Assembly: GCF_902859695.1 (NCBI RefSeq)
Contig: NZ_CADIJL010000001.1
Location: 372,001 to 436,000, forward strand
Origin: Achromobacter ruhlandii
Lineage (GTDB): Bacteria; Pseudomonadota; Gammaproteobacteria; Burkholderiales; Burkholderiaceae_B
Direction of reading: 5' to 3'
Length of the DNA: 64,000 nucleotides
The notes below the pieces were generated by a model that made no database searches, was not told the DNA's origin, and saw only the letters and a program-made list of their open reading frames with translations. Shown piece after piece: positions 58,154 to 64,000 of the stretch. A program made the translations under genes and the position numbers. Position 1 is the first letter of the stretch, and the number at the start of each line of letters is the position of its first letter.

Positions 58154-58834
58154 TTACTTGCTATAGGGGTCGGTGGCGCTGGTCTGGCCGTGCAGCGTGG
58201 GCGCGGTGGCGCTGCCGGTGAGGAACAGGCTGTAGTGGTCGCCAGGCTGCAGGGCCGGCAGCGCCAGCGAGGGCGACAGCACCGTGCCGCAGCCGGCCGC
58301 CAGCGTGGCGCTGACCGGGTTGATGGCCCGCGCCGCCGAGGCGCCCGGTTTGATGTCCTGGAACAGCACGGGCCCGGTCGGGCTGACTTCGAGCCTGGCG
58401 CCGGGGCAAGCGGCCGCCAGGTTGTAGAAACGCAGTTCGGCCTTGAGCGCGTCCTGCGCGCCGTTGCTGTCGTCGATCGCCACATAGGTCACGTTGACGC
58501 CGTCGCGGCGCACCACCAGCGAAGTGAACGTATCCGGCTTGACCTGCAGGCTGGCGGCCGGCTTGCCGTCGATCAGCAGGTTGAACGGCTGGTTGCCCTT
58601 GACGATGGCGTAGGTGCTGGCGGGCTGGGTCGGGCTGATCTCCTGCGACGGGCCGTTGGCGATCTGCACGCGCACGGGGCCGGTTTCGGGATTGATGACG
58701 CGCACGAACGACGAGCCCGCCGGAGGGCGGGCGGCATACAGTTGGGCGAGCACGCCTTCGGCCTGGGTGGCGCCAGCGGCGGTGGCCAATGCCAGCGCCA
58801 ATGCCATGGCGGGGAAAGGGATGCGACGGGTCAT
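58154..58834 (-). CDS. AlgF-like periplasmic protein
   Basis: This 226-residue exported protein has a signal peptide (ALALALATAAGATQA) and the AlgF pattern: LAQLYAARPPAGSSFVRVIN at the mature N-terminus and FYNLAAACPGARLEVSPTGP, then RAINPVSATLAAG. AlgF is a periplasmic part of the alginate O-acetylation complex with AlgI, AlgJ and AlgX. Its ATG overlaps the ligase stop (ATGA), so it belongs to this operon. No alginate synthesis gene is in the window. Confidence 0.85.
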   Translation of the reverse strand: MTRRIPFPAMALALALATAAGATQAEGVLAQLYAARPPAGSSFVRVINPETGPVRVQIANGPSQEISPTQPASTYAIVKGNQPFNLLIDGKPAASLQVKPDTFTSLVVRRDGVNVTYVAIDDSNGAQDALKAELRFYNLAAACPGARLEVSPTGPVLFQDIKPGASAARAINPVSATLAAGCGTVLSPSLALPALQPGDHYSLFLTGSATAPTLHGQTSATDPYSK

Positions 58835-60306
58835 GCTTGCGGCTCCGGTTTCTTGCTGAGGCGGGCGTCGAGGTACATGCGCTCGAGCTGTTTGCGGTCC
58901 GCCTTGTCGGTGCTGGTCGTCGGGAAGCGATGGCAGGCTATCAGCTCGGACGGGATCATGTAGGGGGGCAGCCGGCGGCCCAGTACGGCCTTCCAGTCGG
59001 CCAGCGTCGCGGGCAGGGGCTGCAGGCCCTCGGGGCCGGCTTCGGCCGGTTCGACGAATCCTATGAGACGGATGATAGCGCCATCGGGCCGCCGCAGCGC
59101 GACGGTGGCCCCGGCGCGCGCGCCCGGCAGGGCGGCGACGGCGGCGTCGATCTCGGCCAGTTCGATGCGGTAGCCGTGCAGCTTGATCTGATCGTCGATG
59201 CGGCCGCGGAACGTCACCAGCCCGCGCGCGTCGATGTCGCCGAGGTCGCCGCTGCGGTACCCGCGCTTGCCGTTGCGCGTGAACATGCGCGAGGCATTCA
59301 GGTCAGGACGGTTGAGGTAACCGCGCATGACGTGGTCGCCGGCGATGCTGATCTCGCCGTTCTCGATGAAGACCTCGGCATACGGCTTGGCGCGGCCGAT
59401 GGGGAAGGGGTTGGGCGCCTCGGCGCGCAGGGCCCGGTCGATCTCGACCCAGGTGGTGGAGCAGGTCGCCTCGGTGGGGCCGTACGAATTGATGATGCGC
59501 ACATCGGGAAAGCGCTGCCATAGCTCCTCGGCCAGCGTCGGCGTGAGCGACTCGGCGCCGAACACGAAGACGCGCAGCCGCGGCAGATGGGCGTGGTCGA
59601 AGTCCGGGTTGAACAGCTGCTGGCGCACGAACGACGGGGTCGAGGCCCAGACATTGATGTGCGTGTCGGCCAGATATTGCACGAAGCGGTCGCGCTGGGC
59701 GATGGTCTCGCGCGGACACAGGACGCAGGCGCCCCCCAGTTCCAGCGCGCCGACCCAGTTGAACAGCGAGAAGTCGAAGCTGAACAGCATCTGGTCCATG
59801 AATGCGGGCGCCGCGCCCAGGTCCAGGCAGTCGCGGATCCAGCCGGCGAAGAGGCTGACGCTTTCGCGTCCGATCTGCACGCCCTTTGGATCGCCCGTGC
59901 TGCCGGAGGTGAACATGATGTAGGCCAGGCCGGCCTCGGCCAGCGGCGCGGGGCTGGCGCAGCCGGCGGCGAAGGTGCGGGCCTGGGCGTCATAGCGAAG
60001 GCCGGCGCGCACCAGTTCGCCGATGCGGGCGATGCGTTCGGGCGGGTTGATGACGTCGACCGGCACGAAAGGCACCCGCAACCGCAGGCAGCCCAGGATC
60101 GCCACCAGGAAGGCCGCTTCCTTGTGGCCGGAAATCACCAATGGCACGCCGGCGGTGACGCCGGCGCGCAAGGCTTCCTGCTCCCAGGCCAGCGTGGCGG
60201 CCCGCAGCGCGCCCCAGGTCAGCGCGCCCTGCGCGTCGACCACCGCGATGGCATCGGCGCCGACGGCCGTGTCGGCGAAATCGTAGGCATTGAAATCGAA
60301 ACGCAT
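58831..60306 (-). CDS. DltA-like amino acid/acyl adenylating ligase
   Basis: This 491-residue ANL-family enzyme loads an acid onto a carrier protein via an adenylate. Motifs are TSGSTGDPKG (133-142), SYGPTEA (274-280), SGDL (Asp354), FRGRIDDQIKLHGYRIEL and the C-terminal lysine in TDKADRK (Lys468). Asp178 in SFDFSLF sits where adenylation domains bind the substrate alpha-amine, so an amino acid is likely. In Bacillus DltA a Cys follows in FLFCGE; here the stretch reads VFVFGAES, with Gly250 there. It lies 22 bases downstream of the carrier protein gene. Confidence 0.88.
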   Translation of the reverse strand: MRFDFNAYDFADTAVGADAIAVVDAQGALTWGALRAATLAWEQEALRAGVTAGVPLVISGHKEAAFLVAILGCLRLRVPFVPVDVINPPERIARIGELVRAGLRYDAQARTFAAGCASPAPLAEAGLAYIMFTSGSTGDPKGVQIGRESVSLFAGWIRDCLDLGAAPAFMDQMLFSFDFSLFNWVGALELGGACVLCPRETIAQRDRFVQYLADTHINVWASTPSFVRQQLFNPDFDHAHLPRLRVFVFGAESLTPTLAEELWQRFPDVRIINSYGPTEATCSTTWVEIDRALRAEAPNPFPIGRAKPYAEVFIENGEISIAGDHVMRGYLNRPDLNASRMFTRNGKRGYRSGDLGDIDARGLVTFRGRIDDQIKLHGYRIELAEIDAAVAALPGARAGATVALRRPDGAIIRLIGFVEPAEAGPEGLQPLPATLADWKAVLGRRLPPYMIPSELIACHRFPTTSTDKADRKQLERMYLDARLSKKPEPQA

Positions 60307-60328
60307 GGTGCTGCCCCCAGGAGAATCG

Positions 60329-60568
60329 TCAGGCGCGGGCGCGCTCCGCGATGAACGTGGCCAGCGTGTGCACCGATTCCAGGTGCACGTCGATCTCGGT
60401 CGGCGGGATCTTGCAGCCGAACTGGCGTTCCACCGCCAGCGCCACGTCCACGGCGGCCAGCGAGTCCACCAGGCCGGAATCGATCAGCAGGGTGTCGGGA
60501 TCGACTTTGGTGAGGATGATGCCTTCGATGAGGTCGGCCACCTTGGTTTCGATTTCTTTGATGTCCAT
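60329..60568 (-). CDS. Acyl/peptidyl carrier protein (DltC-like)
   Basis: This 79-residue carrier protein has the phosphopantetheine attachment Ser36 in GLVDSLAAVDVAL. Acidic helices and length fit DltC-type carriers. Its gene lies between the MBOAT gene (25 bases) and the ligase gene, so it is the likely substrate shuttle between the two. Confidence 0.9.
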   Translation of the reverse strand: MDIKEIETKVADLIEGIILTKVDPDTLLIDSGLVDSLAAVDVALAVERQFGCKIPPTEIDVHLESVHTLATFIAERARA

Positions 60569-60593
60569 CGCGTACTCCGCGACCGCGTCGCGG

Positions 60594-62174
60594 TCAGAAT
60601 TGGAAATAGAGGAACCGGGTTTCCTTGTGCAGGTTAACCAGGCAGAAGAACAGCAGCGCCAGCATCACGCCCAGCCAGGCCAGGTTGGGGCGCCAGCGCA
60701 TCCAGGGCGAGGGCGCTTCCTGGGGCTTGAACAGCGCGGGCGAGTAACGGCCCAGGATCTGGTGCGCGTTCGGCGCGAACCAGGCGATGCCCAGCAGCAC
60801 CACAGCATAGATCAACTGCAGGTGATGGCCGACCAGCACGCGCCAGGCATCGCCCCAGGCCAGGCCGCTGACGTGGGTGGCCAGGTCCAGCGTTTCCACG
60901 CCGCGCAGCCCGATCATGCCCTGCATCAGCAGCATGGCGTCGCCGACGCCGTGGGCGCGGAAGAAGGCCTGCGCCACCAGCACCGCCACAAAGGTCAGCA
61001 GCACGCAGGCGGCACGCTTGACCACGTTCAGGTTGCGCGCGGCGGCGGGCTTGCGGCCGACCACGAAGATGCGCCAGGCGTGGTTCACCGACAGGTACAT
61101 GGCATGGAGCAGGCCGAACACCAGGAACTGGAAACCGGCGCCGTGCCACACGCCCGCCAGCGCCATCGTGAACAGCGTCGGGGTGACGATGCTGGCCAGG
61201 AAGCCGCCCGCCGTGGCCACGCCCTGGGCGCCGACCGGCAGGTTGCGGTCGGTGCGCCACTTCGAGACGGCCATGGCCACCGGATAGTAGAGATAGGCGG
61301 TCAGGTAGCGCGTCAGCGTCATATGCCAGCGGGCCCAGAACTCGATGATGCTGCCGGCCTTGTAGGGCGAGTTGAAGTTCAGCGGGAAGCGGATGCCGAA
61401 CATCTTGGCCAGGCCCAGCGCCATGTCCGAATAGCCGGAGAAGTCGAAATACAGCTGCAAGGCGTAGCACAGGCTGGCGCCCCACGAGCCCCAGAACTGC
61501 AACTCGCCCGGCGCGGCGAAACCGGCGTCGGCGTAGGGCGCGATACCGTCGGCCAGCAGCACCTTCTTGGCCAGTCCGATCACGAACAGCATCCCGCCCA
61601 CCGACAGGTTCTCGGCCTTGAAGCGGTAATTCTCGGGTTGCGCGAACTGCGGCATCATCTCCTTGTGATGCAGAATCGGGCCGGCGATCAGATGCGGGAA
61701 GAAGGTCACGAACAACACGTAGCTGAGCAGGCTGCGTTCCTTGACCACGCCGGCGCGGCAATCCAGCAGATAGCCGATCTGCGTGAAGGTGAAGAACGAA
61801 ATGCCCAGCGGCAGGATGATCGCGTCCATGGTCGAACTGGTCATGCCCAGGTCGGTCAGGAAATTGAGCAGCGTGGCAAAGTACTTGTAGTGGAACAGCA
61901 GCGCCAGGTCGGCGCCCACGCCCAGGCCCGTGATCAGCCCCTGCAGCTTCGGCCGCGCCGCCGTGTGCAGGATCAGCAGGCTGACCAGGAAGTTGAAGGC
62001 GATCGAGCCCGCCAGCAGCACCACGAATTGCGGATTCCACCAGCCGTAGAACACGAAGGACGTCAGGCACAGCCACAGCGCCGCCAGCCGCAGGTTGAAG
62101 CGGCCCGCGCCGTAGTACACGGCCAGCGTGACGGGCAGGAAGATCAGCAGGAACAGATAAGAGTTGAATAGCAT
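60594..62174 (-). CDS. MBOAT-family acyltransferase (DltB/AlgI-like)
   Basis: This 526-residue polytopic protein has about 11-12 helices and the MBOAT active-site motif GVWHGAGFQFLVFGLLHA (His344), with FWARWHMTLTRYL (His284) upstream. LYFDFSGYSDMALGLAKMFG is common to AlgI and DltB. MBOATs of this kind move an acyl group from a cytoplasmic donor to a periplasmic partner. It starts 6 bases after the AlgX-like gene stop. The name AlgI would over-specify the donor, because a ligase-carrier pair is present here. Confidence 0.92.
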   Translation of the reverse strand: MLFNSYLFLLIFLPVTLAVYYGAGRFNLRLAALWLCLTSFVFYGWWNPQFVVLLAGSIAFNFLVSLLILHTAARPKLQGLITGLGVGADLALLFHYKYFATLLNFLTDLGMTSSTMDAIILPLGISFFTFTQIGYLLDCRAGVVKERSLLSYVLFVTFFPHLIAGPILHHKEMMPQFAQPENYRFKAENLSVGGMLFVIGLAKKVLLADGIAPYADAGFAAPGELQFWGSWGASLCYALQLYFDFSGYSDMALGLAKMFGIRFPLNFNSPYKAGSIIEFWARWHMTLTRYLTAYLYYPVAMAVSKWRTDRNLPVGAQGVATAGGFLASIVTPTLFTMALAGVWHGAGFQFLVFGLLHAMYLSVNHAWRIFVVGRKPAAARNLNVVKRAACVLLTFVAVLVAQAFFRAHGVGDAMLLMQGMIGLRGVETLDLATHVSGLAWGDAWRVLVGHHLQLIYAVVLLGIAWFAPNAHQILGRYSPALFKPQEAPSPWMRWRPNLAWLGVMLALLFFCLVNLHKETRFLYFQF

Positions 62175-62180
62175 CTCGGG

Positions 62181-63281
62181 TCAGGGCAGTCGGGCCAGCA
62201 CGGATTTTTCGTCGTCGGTCAGCGGCAGCGACAGCGCCATTTCCGAAAACTCCCAGATCACCAGCTTCAGGCTCTTGGGCCATTGCTCGCGCTGCTTGAG
62301 CGCCACCAGCAAAGCCCCGGAAAACTGCCCGCCATCCAGGCTCAGGTTCCAGACCTCGCGGCCCAGCCCCATGCCCAGCCGCTCGGCGAAATTGCTGCGA
62401 CGGCCGTTGGAGCTGCCGGCCAGCAACACTTCCACCGGTGGCGTGTCGTCGAGCAGCCCGCCGCCGCGCACCGGTTCGATCTTCTGCGGCGCGGCCAGGT
62501 CCAGCTCGGGACGCCAGCCAGGCCGCGCCTGTTCCAGCCCGGCCAGCACGATCAGGTCGCCCATGCGCGGCCGCGGCGCGCCCGCCGGATCTTCCTTGAA
62601 GGCCTGGGCGCCCGCGCCGCCCAGCAGCGGCAGCGCGGCTTGCGCCACGCGCGCGGCGGCGGCCTGCGCGCCGGTGGCGTTCATGTGCACGTCTGTGCGG
62701 AAGTAGCGCGGCGCCTCGGCCTGCGCCAGGGCATCGCGCAGATCGACGAACGGCACGCCCTGCGCGCGCAGCGCGGCCTGCCAGTCGTCCAGCGTGCGTC
62801 GCATCGGCAACGATACGGTCTGGCCGCACAGGTGATCGGCCTCGATGCGAGATTTGTCGGGCACGGCGACCACCAGCACCTGCACCTGACGCTGGCGCAG
62901 TTGGTCGACCCAGTGGCGCATCAGGCGCAGGCGTTCGTTGAATACATGCACACCGGGTTGCGGGCGCAGGCCATCACGATAGAACAGCCATTGCGGGCAG
63001 CCCATCGCGACCTGGTCGCCCAGGTCACCGAGCACACGGTAGCGGATCGCCGCGTTCCAGGTGTTGACCGCGCCCTGCGCCGGCAGGCGCAGCGACTGGT
63101 TCAACGCGGTCCCCGCGGTGCCGTTCATCCAGGCGGCGGGCGCGACATCGGCGGCGCTCAGCCTGGCCTGCGCCAGGCACCAGGCGCCCCAGCCCAGGCC
63201 GAGCGCCAGCAGCACGCCGATCACGATCGCGTTGCGCCGATGGCCCGATTCGGGCGGCGCGGTCTTCTCCGCTTGCGCCAC
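62181..63281 (-). CDS. AlgX/AlgJ-like SGNH acyltransferase, second copy
   Basis: This 366-residue protein has one N-terminal membrane anchor (residues 19-38) and a periplasmic SGNH-like domain. The catalytic Asp/His pair is in RTDVHMNATG (Asp197, His199) and the Ser in LLAGSSNGRRSNF (Ser290 or 291). AlgX/AlgJ proteins transfer acetyl groups to alginate. A GTG at 63281 is the start, 4 bases after the stop of the upstream homologue. The motif around Ser differs from the GHS of the other copy, so the two may have different steps or acceptors. Confidence 0.85.
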   Translation of the reverse strand: MAQAEKTAPPESGHRRNAIVIGVLLALGLGWGAWCLAQARLSAADVAPAAWMNGTAGTALNQSLRLPAQGAVNTWNAAIRYRVLGDLGDQVAMGCPQWLFYRDGLRPQPGVHVFNERLRLMRHWVDQLRQRQVQVLVVAVPDKSRIEADHLCGQTVSLPMRRTLDDWQAALRAQGVPFVDLRDALAQAEAPRYFRTDVHMNATGAQAAAARVAQAALPLLGGAGAQAFKEDPAGAPRPRMGDLIVLAGLEQARPGWRPELDLAAPQKIEPVRGGGLLDDTPPVEVLLAGSSNGRRSNFAERLGMGLGREVWNLSLDGGQFSGALLVALKQREQWPKSLKLVIWEFSEMALSLPLTDDEKSVLARLP

Positions 63282-63285
63282 GGCG

Positions 63286-64000
63286 TTATTGCCCCACCGC
63301 CGCCTTCATGCGGCCGCGCCAGGCGTCGGCGGTCATGATGGAGGCGTTGTCCCACAACCCCTTGGCGTCAGGACCCTGCGCATAGGTGGGCTCGAACATC
63401 TGCCATACCAGCACCTGCGGCTTGTTCTGCTTGAAGGCGGGCGATTCCAGGTACTCCAGCAGCATGATCCAGTGGCCGACGTTGCCCGGTTTCCAGTTCA
63501 CTGAAACGGGCCGGTCCAGCACGTTGGACAGTTTCTGCGGAAAGCCGAAGTACGGCTGCACCATACTGTGGCCGGTCACGTGCACGGGGGCGGGCGCGTC
63601 GTCGATCAGGCTCTGGTTGTCGGCCTGGCGGCGCACGGTGAAGGTCTCGCGCCCGGCCTGCTTGCGCTGGTCGGGCGTCAAGAACAGCTCGGCCAGGTCG
63701 CCATAGCGGCGTTCATTGACCACGCTGCCCAGCGCCATGCCGGTGCCCGGCTTGCCGGCCAGCGTCTTCACGTCCTGCTTGATGCGCTGGGCCAGGGCCT
63801 CGGCGGTGGCGTCGGCGGCGGCCTGGGTCCAGTGCTGGTCGGTGCGGTAGAACACGTCCTGGCCGCCATCCTTCAGGCGGCGCAGCACCGCCTCGTCGTC
63901 GATGGTGGAGATGCCGGCGGCCTTGAGCTTGTCCTGGATGGTCTGGTAGCGCTTCTTGACCTCGGCGCTCAGCGCCGTGCCGTCCGGCAGCTTGTCCTGG
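63286..64000 (-). CDS. AlgX/AlgJ-like SGNH acyltransferase, first copy (runs off right edge)
   Basis: The visible 238 residues hold the Asp/His motif FYRTDQHWTQAA and the Ser motif HVTGHSMVQPYFGFP, both typical of AlgJ/AlgX proteins. The chain continues to VWQMFEPTYAQGPDA and ends RMKAAVGQ. The N-terminus and any anchor lie beyond 64000. It is the most upstream visible gene of the operon, so the promoter is outside the window. Confidence 0.85.
   Translation of the reverse strand, partial: QDKLPDGTALSAEVKKRYQTIQDKLKAAGISTIDDEAVLRRLKDGGQDVFYRTDQHWTQAAADATAEALAQRIKQDVKTLAGKPGTGMALGSVVNERRYGDLAELFLTPDQRKQAGRETFTVRRQADNQSLIDDAPAPVHVTGHSMVQPYFGFPQKLSNVLDRPVSVNWKPGNVGHWIMLLEYLESPAFKQNKPQVLVWQMFEPTYAQGPDAKGLWDNASIMTADAWRGRMKAAVGQ

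Noticed and set aside
57014-64000. Annotation as an alginate biosynthesis cluster
   Set aside because: No alginate polymerase, epimerase or GDP-mannose dehydrogenase gene is visible. Only the acylation-type parts resemble Alg proteins, and a ligase and carrier protein are added.

Overview
The window is high-GC, densely coded DNA from a betaproteobacterium, most likely Alcaligenaceae and best matching Achromobacter or a close Bordetella relative. The reasons are a homodimeric-type aceE, a sucA-sucB-lpdA-zapE order, an ftrABCD ferrous iron system, a phaC-phaB-phaR locus, paired cyanophycin synthetases beside a DUF1854/ABC transporter pair, and a true ACC deaminase with its Lrp-type regulator. 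This assignment is inference from gene content. No rRNA or tRNA genes, CRISPR arrays or prophage were seen. The only mobile-element trace is a short IS256-type transposase remnant near 40.4-40.5 kb.

Layout. 0-3.4 kb: 5' part of aceE (minus strand) divergent from an OPT-family transporter. 3.4-7.3 kb: minus-strand purine (allantoin) catabolism operon puuE, OHCU/allantoate amidohydrolase fusion, M20 hydrolase. 7.5-9.2 kb: acdS divergent from acdR. 9.5-16.5 kb: 2-oxoglutarate dehydrogenase operon sucA-sucB-lpdA, then zapE. 16.5-23.8 kb: Fur-box-preceded FecI/FecR/TonB receptor followed by an inner-membrane iron-uptake gene set (DUF4198, DUF3649, PepSY, DUF3325). 23.9-33.6 kb: trpS, an unknown beta-rich protein, tex, a DinG/YoaA helicase, bamD, rluD, pgeF. 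33.7-36.9 kb: polyhydroxyalkanoate genes phaC, phaB, phaR. 37.1-40.3 kb: ftrABCD. 40.4-43.1 kb: IS256 remnant, a PhzF protein, small stress proteins (BON, DUF1328, CsbD) and a tiny lipoprotein. 43.2-51.5 kb: two cyanophycin synthetases divergent from the ABC transporter and DUF1854 protein. 51.5-57.0 kb: GNAT-like, DUF455, MOSC, MltB-type transglycosylase, YidB-like and DUF4434 genes. 57.0-64.0 kb: a minus-strand operon combining Dlt-like and alginate-acetylation-like parts.

The two regions most worth attention are these. (1) The 57-64 kb operon encodes two SGNH acyltransferase-like proteins, an MBOAT, a carrier protein, an adenylating ligase, an AlgF-like protein and an acyl-CoA dehydrogenase family protein, all closely spaced. 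It looks like a machine that activates an amino acid (or similar acid), loads it on a carrier, perhaps oxidises it there, and exports it to decorate a surface polymer. (2) The two cyanophycin synthetases have lost complementary motifs: the 871-residue protein keeps the N-domain primer-generating motif but has lost key Mur-ligase residues, and the 856-residue protein shows the reverse. They may work only as a pair, next to a dedicated ABC transporter.
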